Both the position numbers and the translations under genes were made by a program. The notes under the pieces were generated by a model, which was not told where the DNA came from, did no database searches, and saw nothing but the letters and a program-made list of their open reading frames with translations. This document shows, piece by piece, positions 39,393-44,409 of a stretch of 44,409 nucleotides of DNA (its first letter is position 1; each line of letters opens with the position of its first letter). The stretch covers positions 1 through 44,409 of the forward strand of contig NZ_MLJJ01000035.1 in the NCBI RefSeq assembly GCF_002095575.1, given 5' to 3'. Source of the stretch: Pantoea septica (lineage in GTDB: Bacteria; Pseudomonadota; Gammaproteobacteria; Enterobacterales; Enterobacteriaceae).

Positions 39393-39796
39393 ATTCACCT
39401 CCGCTAAGGCGACGGCGCGTCTGCCACGGTCTGCGCAGCGCAGCGTGATAGTCAACGTGATGGATAACGGTGGACCTCGCCGCGACGGGAAGTGGCGGAG
39501 GCGTTAGCGCAGCCGGAAAGCCGCACCTGCGCCAGAGAAACTGGCGTTTTTTTAAACATACAACCGACGTCAGAACTTGTCAGTAACAGGCTGACATATT
39601 TTTTCATCTCTGCTGACACACAGCCAGCTGCGCCATCGACATTCACTGCAAAAAAGCGCTAACAGCCTATATACGGCAGTGAAAAAGGCCTGACGCAGCA
39701 AAAAACGGTTTTTTTCTTTTCGTGCCATCATTTGTCGCTCAGCGACAGAGCGCCGTTGATAGACTGTGACCTCCCTCTGTCAGCGCCCGTTTGCTC
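39393..39796 (+). other. Intergenic region upstream of mdtG-like gene
   Basis: About 400 bases of divergent promoter region. The inverted repeat TGTCAG/CTGACA at 39578-39596 is followed by TATTTTTTTC and could be an operator or a terminator. No convincing gene and no clear -35/-10 pair was found. Confidence 0.4.
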
Positions 39797-44165
<4,369 letters not shown>

Positions 44166-44341
44166 TTAACGGTCCTGGCAGGGTAAACGGCCCGGACGCC
44201 GGTTTTGTGTCACTTTCGTGCCAGTAAATTGTTAAGCCTGGTATACAAGGGTTAATACCGCCCTGAGTCAGAGAATTCTCTCTTGTCGCCCCGGTTTGCC
44301 GCTCATACACTCAGCCCGATTTCATCCATCCTGAGGTTGTT

Positions 44342-44409
44342 ATGGTACGCATTGTTAAACTTGCCGCAGTCGTGGCGCTGGCGACCGCGCTGAGCGGCTG
44401 TATTTTCCC
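44342..44409 (+). CDS. N-terminus of a lipoprotein, truncated by the window edge
   Basis: 22 codons. MVRIVKLAAVVALATALSGC followed by IF is a classical lipoprotein signal peptide with lipobox LSGC (Cys20). GAGGT lies 5 bases before the ATG. The remainder is outside the window, so identity is unknown. Divergent from lacZ. Confidence 0.75.
   Translation, partial: MVRIVKLAAVVALATALSGCIF

Overview
The window is a chromosomal segment of an enterobacterium, most likely Erwiniaceae (Mixta or Pantoea). The reasons are the GC-rich coding bias, the very high similarity of the core genes to Escherichia, and the synteny pepD / gpt-frsA-crl-phoE-proBA-thrW that E. coli also has. Two blocks interrupt this syntenic backbone: a 1988-residue autotransporter between crl and phoE, and a 5 kb phage-derived cassette between proA and the thrW tRNA.

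Layout. 1-4.0 kb: pepD (3' end outside the window), gpt, frsA, crl. 4.4-10.4 kb: giant autotransporter. 10.6-14.4 kb: phoE porin with tandem Pho boxes, then proBA. 14.4-19.5 kb: the most unusual part, a compact lambdoid circuit. It has a CI-like repressor, repeated operators, a PL-like promoter, a nut site (boxA and boxB), an RNase III-like leader hairpin and a P22-type N antiterminator, wired straight onto a lysis cassette (T4-type lysozyme, holin-like protein, nested Rz/Rz1 spanins) and a tailspike/depolymerase. There is no integrase, replication, packaging, head or tail-assembly gene. 19.6 kb: tRNA-Thr(CGU). 20-25.6 kb: secreted alpha/beta hydrolase, thioesterase, and a small GT2-Wzx-GT2 polysaccharide cluster behind an RcsAB-like box. 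25.7-28.7 kb: MCP receptor and cheV, both with flagellar sigma-28 promoters. 28.8-35.6 kb: an OB-fold periplasmic protein, dbpA, a small YmgB-like protein, lldRD (without lldP), osmC, several very small membrane or lipoproteins including yniD, and a CPBP protease. 35.8-39.4 kb: an EAL phosphodiesterase with its own sigma-28 promoter, a 21-residue peptide, an I78 inhibitor lipoprotein and a YmgB/AriR-like regulator. 39.8-44.4 kb: an MdtG-like exporter converging on and overlapping lacZ, which has a lac operator but no lacI or lacY beside it, then the first codons of a lipoprotein.

How it fits together. Three FliA-type promoters place the receptor, CheV and the c-di-GMP phosphodiesterase in one motility regulon. 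RcsAB-like and YmgB-like elements point to opposing biofilm and capsule control. The phage-derived cassette looks like a self-contained, repressed and antitermination-driven release device. Its only non-lytic product is a cytoplasmic tailspike-like polysaccharide-active protein without a signal peptide, so a type-10-secretion-like (holin/endolysin/spanin) role, or colicin-like altruistic lysis, is the main hypothesis. Decay of a former thrW prophage is the null alternative. All similarities are from recognition and memory; no search was run.
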